Positions 1-13,300 of a stretch of DNA of 53,243 nucleotides are shown piece by piece; the stretch's first letter is position 1, and the number at the start of each line of letters is the position of its first letter. The position numbers and the translations under genes were made by a program. Origin of the DNA: Asterionellopsis glacialis (Eukaryota; Bacillariophyta; Plagiogrammaphyceae; Rhaphoneidales; Asterionellopsidaceae); assembly GCA_014885115.2 (NCBI GenBank), contig WKLE02003353.1, forward strand, positions 1 to 53,243, in the 5' to 3' direction. Under the pieces are notes generated by a model. The model saw only the letters and a program-made list of their open reading frames with translations, did no database searches and was not told the DNA's origin.

Positions 1-1484
1 AATCATTGAGTGGGATACTAGTAGTAAATAGTCATCCTTTCTTGATAAGGAGTGATACCTTTTATCAACCCAGCAAATATCATAAAAAAAGGCTACTCTT
101 AATGCTTACTAGTATCTCCTATTAATGCATCTCCTATCACAAGAATGCAACACAACAATGAATATTTTCATCCACAATACCAATTTATTTAATATTGTGA
201 AAAGAGCACTTACAGAAGAAGACAATACCCTGGGTAGTTAGTACCAATATAGGTCTTTGGAACAGGACTTTGGATGAAGAAGGTTTACTATTTTTCAGCA
301 TCATCATTATGAGCATGCTGGCTGGAGAACACACCATGTTTTGTTAACATGAAAATTCACCTGTTGAAAGATTCAAGTGTGTACAATGGTCATACAAATT
401 TACTATCCAAACAACACAATCTTGGAACTTTGATACTCCATGTGGGAACACCACTGCAACATGACATATCAAAGATACCTACCACTGTAATATGTGAATC
501 CACCTGTTGAAAGATTCAAGTGTGTACAATGGTCATATACAAATTTACTATCCAAACAACACAATCTTGGAACTTTGATACTCCATGTGGGAACACCACT
601 GCAACATCATGACATATTAAAGATACACCTCCTACTGTCATTGCATTACTATGAAGAACTCTAATCATAATTCTACTCAAAACATGATTTTCTGGTGCTT
701 TCCAATGATACTATAATATAGGAAACTGTTTTTTGACCCCTTAAACTTTCCTTTTGGCACATCCTCCTCCTCAAGATCATTTATTCACCACCACCACCAT
801 TTCAGCAATTCCAGTGATTGTTACAAATCTACTACATGATGCACTATACACCATTACAACCACACACACACGCACACACAATTGCAAATGCCAACCCACA
901 GTGCAGTGCAGTCAGCCACACAGGAAGAGGGCTCAGTCAATTATTCAAGGAAATAAACACTATCCATACTTGCTATTTATTTGAATTATGATTTTTAACC
1001 CCCAGAGCATAGCAAGGAAGGGAATGGAAAAGGCCAAATCGGCAGGCGGCCGAAAGGCGTTTCGTAGATAGAGGGGCGGGTCCATCATCCACGCAGAACA
1101 TGAATTTGTTCTTACGTACTAGGGTATTCCGTATTCAGTCATATTTGGTACGATATACGTAAAGAAATGTAGGAAACAATTTAACGGTCGAGCATTGCTA
1201 GGAAAATGGTCATAGAGAGGGCGCGCCATTTTTTTGTGGATGGAAAGAGATCTGGCGGGTCTTTGTGCGAGAAACAAAAGTGTGGTATTGTGTGTTTGTT
1301 GAAAACTAAAGACAACTACGAAGAACGACGAAGGACGATTCCATTTGCGACACACTCTGCATTGCAGTGCACGCCATTCGAAAGACGGAGAGAATAACCA
1401 CAACCTACCTACTTTTTTTTTCAAGTATCGTTTTTGATTTTATTTTGTTTTTGAAAAAACCCAACTCTTGTCACATTCGTCGTC
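1..1484. other. Left intergenic region and RBBP4 promoter side
   Basis: I see no convincing gene here. The left part holds a roughly 143-bp-period direct repeat, listed separately. The stretch from about 990 to 1484 is likely the promoter and 5' UTR of the RBBP4-like gene. A short CA-rich tract lies near 860-880. Open frames in this stretch are short and compositionally random. Confidence 0.5.
358..626. repeat. Two-copy direct repeat, about 120 bp each
   Basis: Copy 1 (about 358-479) and copy 2 (about 501-626) share the order CACCTGTTGAAAGATTCAAG ... GGAACACCACTGCAACAT ... AAAGATAC. They differ by small indels, such as an extra TA after GGTCATA and an extra TCA after GCAACA. The copies are separated by about 20 bp. 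No open frame crosses them and no terminal inverted repeat was seen, so this looks like a segmental tandem duplication and not a mobile element. Confidence 0.85.
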
Positions 1485-3229
<1,745 letters not shown>

Positions 3230-3671
3230 TACATACGAATGCATCATGCGTATATACAACTCAAACGAAATAAAACAAAAACAAGCAGCGAAACCAAAAA
3301 AAATAATGGATGGATGGATGAATTTGAGTTTAGAAAAAACAAGGAAAAGAAGATTGGCCTTTTGGATATAAAGAGAAAAAAAATAGTCTTTCGAGGAGAG
3401 GCTCATATGCATTTAGTACACAAAGCAAGGGGGAAATATATAAGTTAAAATAAAGAAGGTACAATAAGAAAGGACTTTTCAATAAAACAATAAGGGAAAG
3501 GCAATTGTAACTCTGTCATGACATTATGAACAAAACAAACCAAGGAATAATGAATTATGTAGTAAGGAATTATATCGATATATTATGGTATATATGAAAA
3601 GGAATGGTTTTCCTTTTTATTTCATGTTACAACAACAACAACAACAATATCAGTATTATTATTATTATTAT
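3230..3671. other. Convergent spacer between RBBP4 and NAA38 genes
   Basis: This 442-bp AT-rich spacer lies between two gene 3' ends. It contains A-rich stretches and short CAA and ATT microsatellites near 3631-3670. It probably holds both 3' UTRs. No gene was seen. Confidence 0.5.
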
Positions 3672-4637
3672 TCAACACATGATTGGATTAATCTTGTCAT
3701 TGTAGGTTGTTTGATCGACTTCTACTTTCACTAGATGTTTTCCTGGTACCATGGCTTGACTTAATTGTCGTACAGTAACAATGGTCTTGGTGGTGGTATT
3801 ATTGTTGTTCAATACTTGTGAGTTAGAATTTTTAGTATCACCATGAGAAGAAGAATAAATGGTAGATTCAACAGTTCTTTGTTCTATCACCTTGCAAAGT
3901 ATAATATTTTTCCTGTGAAGTTTTTATCACACAACACAATACAACACAAAAAGTAAATGATTCCAATAAGAACAACAACAGGACCAAAAAAAAACAATTA
4001 AATGCAATAATGAGTGTTGTCAATCCCCCACCGATCCCCAAATCAAAAACCAAGAAATAGAGAAAAAGAAAGAGGGAGTCAAAGTAAGTAATACGGACAT
4101 TCAAAAAATGATTAAAAAAAAGTACAAAAAGATGAGAAAAACACACCCACACACAAAAAAAAAAGCAATAGAATATACATTTTTTTCTCCATGAAAAAAC
4201 GTTTTGTCAATTTTCATAGTATCATAATATAACAACAACAACAACAAGAAGAGAATTTTTAAAACTCACAGTCGGTCAATACATACAAAGGTACCTGTTG
4301 CAATTCGTCCATCATCAAGTGTACAACGTAATATAGATCCAAGTAAACTTTCCATTGCACAAGTTGCAGGATTACTTCGAACTACTTTTGTTGGAGCAGC
4401 AGCAGCAGTAGTAGTATTAGGAGTACTAGTGTCATTCTTATCCTTGATTAACGACGATACGACAGGAACAGCACATGACGAATCATTAGTATTATCATTC
4501 TTGTTCGTACAAGTCATTCCAGTTGTATTATTATGATTTGCATTGTCACTGTTCTTATCCTTCTTGTTATTGTCTTGGATATTGCCATTAGACAAATCGT
4601 TTAAACCTTTCTGTTTGTTTTCTTCATTATCAACCAT
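3672..4637 (-). CDS. NAA38/LSMD1-like LSM protein, NatC auxiliary subunit
   Basis: Two exons, 4637-4270 and 3912-3672, are joined across a 357-bp intron (donor GTGAGT, acceptor CACAG) and give 202 residues. The splice rebuilds one LSM fold. Exon 1 ends with the Sm1 core (ESLLG..LRCTLDDGRIATGTFVCID), exon 2 continues with RLKNIIL, and the Sm2-like strand is QAMVPGKHLVKVEV. That last segment closely matches the 'AMVPGHHIVSIEV' end of NAA38. NAA38 is the small auxiliary subunit of the NatC N-terminal acetyltransferase on ribosomes. About 85 N-terminal residues are Asn/Asp/Thr-rich, and a second Asn/Thr loop separates the two Sm motifs. The start at 4637 (MVDNEE) was preferred. An in-frame upstream ATG at 4781 would add 48 hydrophobic residues and seems less likely. 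Confidence 0.82.
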
Positions 4638-5444
4638 GACCAGAAAAAATAAAATTTTCAAATAGTAATGAAATAATGGTTGTGTTGTGTTGTGTCCCCG
4701 GTGATGGAGAGAGTATAATAGGAGTAATATTATTATACCGTAGCTGCTGTTCCTTCCTCTGATATTGTCGGTGTTTTTCATACAGTATTATTGTACATGC
4801 TGCGTAGGCAGTCAGTCCGAAGGTCTTACCGTCTGTCAGTAAAATACTATTTTTTTTTTGTAAATGAATTTTTAACTAATAAAATAAGACCAAACAATCA
4901 AAAATCTGCTTCATTTATTCTTCATCTTGTTTATTATTATGAGGCTCTAGAGCTAGAGTCTATCCAAACAAGAATTTTTTACAGTATTTTGACCGTCATG
5001 GTCGCCATCAAAAATCTTTTCCAAAATCGTCATCATGGTCCATGCCTTTTTTTCGTTGTCGACGGCGGTCCTTCTTGCTTCACAAAATCGATAGTCACGA
5101 GTTGTCAGGTATGTTATACATATTATTATACGGTCGCGTGATATAATAATACTGTACCGTAATTACTTCTTGTATAAAAAGGAAACTAGCAGAGTAGCAC
5201 TAAGTAGAATGGACGGTCGATGCGAACTTCCCAAATCTGGGGTGAAAAATGGTTTTATAATTTATTAAATCTATCTTTTTGATTCGAATCTCTCTCTGAA
5301 ACTTTAATGTGTTGGTCCCGCCTCTGGTCCCCCCTCCCACAGGATACAAACACATTCCAGGTCAGACTAAAGTGCACTGCACGTGCCCTGTGCACTTGTT
5401 CACTCCTCCGAAACTCCCACACATTTAGTCATGAATACGAATCA
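4638..5444. other. Spacer upstream of NAA38-like gene
   Basis: This stretch of about 800 bp lies between the start of the minus-strand NAA38-like gene and the 3' end of the minus-strand PPWD1-like gene. It should contain the NAA38 promoter and the PPWD1 3' UTR. Short open frames here have no recognisable content. Confidence 0.45.
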
Positions 5445-7746
5445 TTATAGTATATCTACACTTAATATACTAATTTCATCAAGTGGTTTATCCATATCAT
5501 CTGTTTTGACATTTTCCATCATGGTGCAGATATCCATACCTTTGGTAACACGGCCAAAGACTGTGTGTTTATTATCTAACCATGGTGTTGGTACAGTTGT
5601 AATGAAAAATTGACTTCCATTTGTATTGGGTCCTGCATTTGCCATGGATACTGTAAATGGACGATCATGTCGAAGACTATATTCATACATATTGTACAGC
5701 AAACAATGACATTGATAAAAAGATTGTATTTGATGTGTGAGGAAAGAGAGATAGAGATAAGGGTGGGAAAGAAAGAAATTCGAAAAGTTGAATGGACAAA
5801 ACAAGGATGAATCAATCATCTTTCGACAGGGCGTTGAAGAAGTCTCCCAAAAAGCAGTACATCAAGAAAACTTACTCTCGTACAAATTCATCTTCAAATT
5901 CACCACCCCATATACTTTCACCACCTGTACCATCCCCTAACGGGTCGCCCGTTTGTAACATGAATCCTTTAATGATACGATGAAAGATAACATTATCATA
6001 ATATCCAGCATTGGCATGTCCAACAAAATTTTCAATGGTTTTAGGAACTTCCGAGGTAAATAATTTGATATGAATATCACCCATACTTGTACGTAAAATA
6101 GCTTCCACGGCCATCTTTGATTTTTGTGACTGTGTATTTGGACGTTGTAATAATCTATCATCGGCATCAGGTGGCTCATTCAAAATGTCACGTCGTACTA
6201 ATATGTCTTCTTCTTCGTCTTGATTATCATGGTGTTGTTCGTCTTCTTCTTCTTCTTGTACTGGGTCTGTATGGCTTACAACATACAATCGACGTTTCTT
6301 GAAGGCTAATAAGACTAACAAGGCATCACTTTGAAACTTCTGTTGGTGATCCATGGCCGCACTGGAACCACCTGTACGTGCTAATTGCATTTGTTTATTT
6401 ACTTTGGCATCACCTGAACAAGTACAAAAGGATACGAAACGTAAATGACTTGCATCTGATTTGGCTGCTATATGTTGTAATTTGTGGGTTTGCCATTCAA
6501 TCACCTTGATGCCTAACAATGTAGGTACTAATATATATTTTCCTGATGGATCAAATGCTACGGTTAATAATTGATGACCTGATTCCATCGATTCCACGTC
6601 CAACATCGTTTCGGTATGTACACCACCTGTCATTATATACGTTTCATTCATTTCACGTTCCGTCGAGGCACGTTTCCCATATTCAATGACATCCATACCA
6701 TAATAGGTTGTCGAATTCTCTTTAGACGATAGTTTTTGAAATGCTTTATCATAGACTTTAGGACGTTCATCATAGGTTACTACAATTTTCCCTGAAGCAT
6801 GATGATACAAACGTATTTTACGATCGGCACCGTAGACGACAAAATGTGTCCCCGTGGGTGAGGTTGCCATGGCTATAGGATAAGTTTTCTTTTTCATTAA
6901 TTCGTACAATTGTGTTTCCATTTTAGATTTGTATTGAATCCCATTTTTGTTACATGTTGGTGCCATTCCCATATTAGTTTCGGAATCACAATTCCACACT
7001 TCTAATATACCTTTTTGATCACCACTTATCATGACGTGATGTATAGGATTGTAGGTCATGGAGGTGATTGGTGATGCATGCAATTGGCATATGTGGATTG
7101 GTTCCGATGCCATTGTCATTGCATCGTATATATGGATCAAGGATTCATTCACTGATACAGCTAGGTAACTATCACTTTCTCCTACAAAAGTGGAATGCAT
7201 CCCTAATTTAACAGATTTCTTATCCACGCGTATCATTCCAGATACATCAAATGTACTAATGTCATAAAACTTGAGTATTCCATCCTGTCCTACTGAACAT
7301 GCTGTATCACCTGAATGCGACACACATAAGGATAATATAGATCCTACATGAGCTGTAAATGATTTCACAAATTCTAAACATTTTCCCGACGAGTCTGATT
7401 TGTCTGCACTTGCAGGTGCAGCATCATTATCACTATCCGTTGACAAGCGTTTCCAAAATTTGACAACCCCATCCTCCGATGCACTAAGGACATATCCATG
7501 CTTTAAGGATGTTGCTATTCGTGTAATGACACGTCGATGCATATACGATACTTGATAATGTGACGAAGATGGAATATCCCACAATATTTTCTTTTTTTTC
7601 TTAGGTTTCTCTTCTTGCTGCTTTGTATTCGTCTTGTCGTTATTCTCGTCATCAAGCCGTTGACGTTTCATATCAGGTTGTTCCATATTCGAAAGACCAG
7701 TTGAGACATCTTCTGTTTCTTCACTGTCTCGCTGTCGGGTCGTCAT
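5445..7746 (-). CDS. PPWD1: PPWD1-like WD40 domain plus cyclophilin peptidyl-prolyl isomerase
   Basis: Exons 7746-5876 and 5676-5445 are joined across a 199-bp intron (donor GTAAGT) and give 700 residues. The join reads ..EFVRD/LRHDRPF.., matching the family. A basic N-terminus is followed by WD40 repeats from about residue 50 to 400, an acidic low-complexity linker, and a C-terminal cyclophilin domain of about 155 residues. Active-site residues are visible: [14 protein letters not shown] (Arg/Phe/Gln), SQFFIT and the Trp of TPWLDNKH, so the enzyme looks active and potentially cyclosporin-binding. PPWD1 is a nuclear, spliceosome-associated isomerase. The frame is open up to an upstream ATG at 7920, which would add 58 residues. 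I favour 7746 (MTTRQRD) because the extension is weakly conserved in character, but this is unproven. Confidence 0.95.
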
Positions 7747-9192
7747 GGTGGACGCGATAGCGACTGCAGTTGTATCTGATATCTGTTGTGTCAAACTTTG
7801 TTTTTTTTTGGCTCGACTGTTGTAGACTCCAAACCGGATGCACGAACGGACTAGATTCTCTTTTGTCTGCCCCGGTAGAAGTACAGACAATGTAGCGCTC
7901 CTAAAATTCGGCGTGACCATCTTCTGAACAAGCCAAGTATGAAGGAAACTCAGTATTAATATTCTTATTCATTATTAAAAAATACAAACGATACACACTT
8001 ACATTCAAACATGGAACTGGTCTGGGTTGCTGACAATATCCTGAAAATCGAGAGGTCGAGAGATGAGCTTACCATCAAAATAGAGATGTCTGCAACACAT
8101 AGGCTACCTCCGAGATATAGCCAGTTTTGTTGGTACATTTCTTCTTGCACAGTTTCTTGCAATATAGAGAATATTTTATCTCACAAAACTTGTGTTGCAG
8201 ATCTGTGATAATGTTCACATTTCACATTAAGTTATCTTGTCTCAACTGACTCTGCTTGGGGAAAAGCTTTATATTGAATATTGTATTACAATATGTTTCT
8301 CTAATACTAATAGGATATCCTGAAAAAAGGACTAATACTAACTAAAGGTTTTGGCTACAATTTTGTTTCTCTGCCAATCACCTTTGCAGAGTTGCCAATT
8401 GTTCAGGTCCTCCTCCTGGAAATGCATTCTACTTTCTCTCAGTTACACTTTCTAATTCCAGGGGGGGGGGGACATGAAGAATTGTTTCCACAAGATGCAC
8501 ACAATGGGGACACTCCTTGTGAATACTAGTTGGTGGTACCACCATTGGTTGAAATGTATTTATGCCAGTGGAAAGGAAACCCTAATAACCTGAACTGAAG
8601 GGGCAGGGGAGTTTCAACTGGGAATTCTTAACTCACAATAGAGACAAACAGTATGTTTGTAACCATTTTACTAGACCACTTAGTTGCATACACACTAATA
8701 TCTGGGGGTATGGATATGCATTAAAAATGTTTGCAAGGACCACCGTCCAAGATTTTGGATGGTGGTATTGTCAGCACCATTAAGCTTTAGTAATAAGCCA
8801 GCTTTGTGGCAGCCGCTAGCTCCTGTAATATCTTGATCTTGAATATAATATGGAGAGGTACTCCTGTGATGGCCCTTGCCAAGAGACTTTAAGCTTTTGA
8901 GTTTTTTTTCGGGGGAATCATAACCTGATAACGAAGTACAGACTTAAGAAGTGACGGACGAACTCTATGAAGAGTCCTCCTCCGAGACCTTGAGTCTTTA
9001 GTTAGAGTAGGGTCCTACACGGTATCTATTGTACCAGGTACGGTAGGGCAAGGAATTTCAAAGATTAGAGAGATAAATAATACCAAGAGAGATGAACACA
9101 TCATCATAACCATCACAACACCACCAACAACGAGAACAAGAGCAACAACAAGAGCAACAACAAGAGCAACAACACCATTTATTACTTTACTC
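7747..9192. other. Divergent spacer between PPWD1 and plastid-protein genes
   Basis: This stretch of about 1.4 kb holds two divergent 5' ends. It contains a G11 homopolymer at 8461-8471, a perfect GTACCAGGTAC at 9031-9041, and a CAACAA/GAGCAA microsatellite at about 9110-9175 just before the next start codon. No gene was recognised. Confidence 0.45.
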
Positions 9193-10071
9193 ATGTCGAA
9201 ATTAGTTCTGTTTCAAACAACTGTTGTCTTTATACTGTTGCTCTCTGTTGTCGAAGGATTTCAATCGTCATTCACAACATGGTCTACGAATAAGGTTGAG
9301 CAATTGAGGAATTCTCTTGGTCCTTTCCATTCACAATTATCATTTGTAACATTATCCAACCATGCTTCTTTCCTACAAACTCTCCAATATTCTTACCCGA
9401 ATAGTTGTACTAGTAGCAGGAGGAGGAGCAGTGTTCTCTTTGAGAAATCTAGTCCTAGTGATGGCAACGAGGATAATAATAATGATGAAAGTGACAATAT
9501 TGATTCTTCTTCAGGTGAAGTTGGGAGTGGTCCAAATTGGATTGAACGTTCCTTCCCAGTTACATTAGGTGCCGATGAAGAAGGTACTGCTGCACAATTA
9601 AAAAAAGTTGAAGATTATAATTTAGGTATATCAGGTATTTCATTTCAAACTGGACCATTAAGTCAACGTATGTATGAGGCTATTATTTCCAATAATAATA
9701 ATCAATTCCCAGATGATTCCTTGCCGGATGATATCAAGCAAGCCTTTACTATGTATGCAATGGACTTTACTGCCAAGGAAGCTACCAAGGCTGCATTAAA
9801 TCAAAATGGATTAGAAATGGTTCTAACGGAAGATGAAGAAGATGCAGGGATGTGGGGTGACGTTGATACAATCCGATTATTAGATGAATCTACAAACTTA
9901 CCTATAGTTGGTGGACAAATTTATGATTCTATACAAGACGCCATCATTGATTGGACTCCTGGACAATCATTTAACTTTGTTGTACGACAAGTACCAGCTA
10001 GAATTCGTAAACTTACCTTGGATGAATTACGTGATGCTTTAAATACACCCGATGAAGGAGAATTCGATTAA
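9193..10071 (+). CDS. Conserved-looking plastid-targeted protein of unknown function
   Basis: This is a single-exon gene of 292 residues. The N-terminus is a signal peptide (hydrophobic core TTVVFILLLSVV) followed by VEG/FQSS. A Phe right after the predicted signal cleavage site is the known import signature for complex plastids in diatoms. A Ser/Thr-rich transit stretch and an acidic Asn/Asp/Ser segment follow. The mature part, from about residue 115, is acidic and compact (NWIERSFPVTLG, DYNLGISGISFQTGPLS, DEEDAGMWGDVDTIRLLD), with no transmembrane helix and no motif I can name. It is unlikely to be a chance ORF: the composition is protein-like and the targeting signal is coherent. The function is unknown. 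Confidence 0.85.
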   Translation: MSKLVLFQTTVVFILLLSVVEGFQSSFTTWSTNKVEQLRNSLGPFHSQLSFVTLSNHASFLQTLQYSYPNSCTSSRRRSSVLFEKSSPSDGNEDNNNDESDNIDSSSGEVGSGPNWIERSFPVTLGADEEGTAAQLKKVEDYNLGISGISFQTGPLSQRMYEAIISNNNNQFPDDSLPDDIKQAFTMYAMDFTAKEATKAALNQNGLEMVLTEDEEDAGMWGDVDTIRLLDESTNLPIVGGQIYDSIQDAIIDWTPGQSFNFVVRQVPARIRKLTLDELRDALNTPDEGEFD

Positions 10072-10344
10072 ACGGAAAACAAATACAGTACTGTACTGCA
10101 ATACGTATGTGATAGGACAAACCTTACATGTCCAAATAATATATAATGAATCGAAAAAATGGCAAATGCTAATATCTATTTATATGGGGATAATTTATGA
10201 AATTTGAATTTTTCAATGTCTTTATTGTATGTTATTGAATTTGTGTGTGTGTGTGTGTGAGTTCAAAAACCCTTCAATTTCTCAAGTCTTAGTCTCCGAA
10301 AGCACGGAGACACAAACTACAATGTTATATATAATCAATCTGTC

Positions 10345-13300
10345 CTATCTCCCCCGTCGGCGATTGTTATTTGACCAGTTACCACTACCTTTCCCACCTT
10401 TCTTGTAACCGCCGCCGCCACCACCACCCTTTATACGTGCATTACGAATCCAAGAATGTGGCATGCCAGCAGCTGTTGTATCATCACGGTACCCAACAAG
10501 AGATAGGTATTCTTCGTCTGTGACAGTTTGTCGCAATTTTCTTAATACGTAATCATTCACATGACCAGCCTCACAACAACTCTTAAAGAAACCTCTAGCA
10601 TGAGAAAATCGTGTTGATCGATCTTCTCGAGGGAGTAGATTAGAACAAACAGATAGTAAAATAGTATATGTATAGGCATCTGGATGCAAGTCCTGTTGCG
10701 ATGATAACCAATCAAAGACTCGAAAGGCGATCTGTAAGGCTTCCGTCCGATCACCATCTAATTTGGTGAATGCACAAGCATTACATACTGCATTAGCCGT
10801 GTGGACATTGGGTCTTACATCAGAATCATTCGTCTTTTCGTAGAGAGAACGCATAGTATTTAAGATTTGTTCGGCACGTTTGGCAGCCCCCTTTTCACCT
10901 GATTTGGCCCATGCATCAATAACGGATGTATACGTACGTGTATTAGGTTTGAAATCACTATCACCATCACGGTATCGTCGTTCCATGACCGTCAATACAT
11001 GTTCTGCACGTGCAGCAGCTCCCCTTTCTCCAGATTTGGCCCACGCATTAATTAAGGTATTGTACGTGTAGGTATCAGGCTTAACTCCTGTATTACCACT
11101 GCGATACAATTCATCCATATGATCCAAGATTTGCTCAGCACGATGGGGTGCAACACGATCTCCTGATCTTGCCCATGCATCCAATACGGCATTGAATGTA
11201 ATTGTATCTGGCTTAACATTGGAATTACCTCCCTTATGAAGACGATCCATCCATTCCAATATTTCTTCAGCACGTTCAGCAGCTGCACGTCCACCACCAC
11301 TCTTGGCCCATGCATCCAAAACTGTATTGAAATTAATAGTTGTCGGTGTTACGTCATCACTACCACCCGTCCTATGACGATTCACCATATTTTGTAACAC
11401 GCGTTCCGCTCGTGCAGCAGCTCCCGCTTCTCCACTCTTGGCAAGTGCATTGATCACAGCGTTGTATGTGAACGTGTTGGGTTTTAAATCAACATCACCT
11501 GCTAAATACTTGGCCTCCATTTTATCTAAAAGTTGATCAGCTCTTGTTGCTGCACCGCGATACCCACTTTTGGCCCATGCATCAATGACGGCTGTGTAGG
11601 TGAAGGCATCAGGCTTCAAACTGGGTATGCCGGACGCATGAAGACGTCCCATGGCAACCAACATTTCTTCAGCCTTACTAGCTGCATCATGGTCTTTACT
11701 TTTGGCCCAACAATTGATAACAGTGTTAAAGACATATGTATTTGGTCGAAGATCAGCATTTTTAATGGGATCCATTTGATGCATTTGTATCATATTGGCT
11801 AACAATTGATCCGCTCGTGCGGCAGCACCCTGCTCACCACTTTTGGCATATGAATCAATCACAGCCCCGTACGTTACTACATTAGGTTTAACATCAGGAT
11901 CACCACCTTCATGTAACGTATGCATTTTAGCTAATAATTTTTCTGTTTCCTTGGCAGCACCTTTGCCACCACTTTTAGCCCATGCATTAATCACAACATT
12001 ATATGTGATTGTATCCGGTTTGGCCAAAGAATTACCCTGTTGGTACATGACATGCATATTATTTAGTAATTGTTGGGCCTTTGTGGCGCTTTCTTTCCCA
12101 CCAGACTTTGCCCATGCATGAATAACTGTATTAAAGGTGTACTTGTCAGGCTGCACATCCAAATCACCACTGTTATGAAGTTTATTCATCCATTGTAATA
12201 TTTGTTCAGCTCGCATGGGTGCAATTTTTTCTCGACTTCGTGCCCATGCATTAATAACAGCATTGAATATACCAGTAGTTGGTTTTAAATTGTCTATTGT
12301 TGTGGTACTCTTTCTTTTCGATGTCGTCGTCGTCGTCGAGGAAGAAGCCTGTTGATACAATGTATTCATATGTTGTAATATAGTTTCAGCACGTCTTGCT
12401 GCTGCTCCACCCTGTCCACTTTTAGCCCATGCATCCACAGCCATGGTATACATTTTAGCTGTGGGTATAACCTTGGTATTACCTACATTATATTCCTCTT
12501 GAGCACGATTTAACCATGTTTCTACCATGGATGCACCTTCTGAACTTTTAGTTTTAGCCCATGCATTCATAATGGCACTTATAGGAACAACAGATGGATC
12601 TAATTCACCTATAGGTATTTCATTTAAACGTCGATTCATACGTAACAACCATTCACGTTTTTTGGTTTTGGGTGATAAATTTTTAAGATGGCCGCCACCT
12701 GTACTACTAGTTGGTCCTGTGGAAGAAGATGATTTAGGTGGCAATATTCCAGATGGTGTGGGCTTGGCACTAGTTGTTGCAGCAGCAGCAGTAGTACTAT
12801 CCCCCCATGATACTAGTTCATCCTCATCAATGAAAACATCATCCATGTCGTCATCGTCGTCGTCATCATCATCAGCAGGATAACCACCATAATTTAGAGA
12901 TGAAAAATCATCATCTTCGCCTAGTAACCATGGGTGTTCTTGTTGCTGTTGCTGTTGCTGCAACGGTAACCCCATAGTTCCTGTTGTTGTTGACGTTGTT
13001 GTTCTTGCGGTAGTAGGTATTTGACTAGTACTACTACTTGTATTGGAGTAGTAATATTCCATTGTATTCATAGTTCCTCGTGTGGATGTAGATGATATTC
13101 CTCCTGGTGTAGCAAAGGATAAATTTTCATTATCATTCTTATGCATTAGCATATTGAGGGATGCCAACGAAGAAGATGTTGTTGCTGCTGCTGCAGTACT
13201 AGTTGTATTATCTTTGTTTCTTCTATCTGATTCTCTATTATTGGTATTCTTATTCTTCTTTTTATTTGAATGTTTCTTGGATGAATGTTGGTATTGCTGA

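Noticed and set aside
358..626. CRISPR-like direct repeats
   Set aside because: Only two long diverged copies with a 20-bp gap; no regular repeat-spacer structure, and the genome is eukaryotic.
8011..8208. 65-codon plus-strand frame upstream of the plastid protein
   Set aside because: Overlaps an equally long minus-strand frame, and neither shows protein-like features.
8461..8471. G11 homopolymer as a possible G-quadruplex or telomeric feature
   Set aside because: A single run without repeated G-tracts nearby; may be a sequencing-sensitive homopolymer.
12527..12883. Plus-strand 118-codon frame inside the PPR gene
   Set aside because: Low-complexity complement of the PPR N-terminal region with no supporting features.
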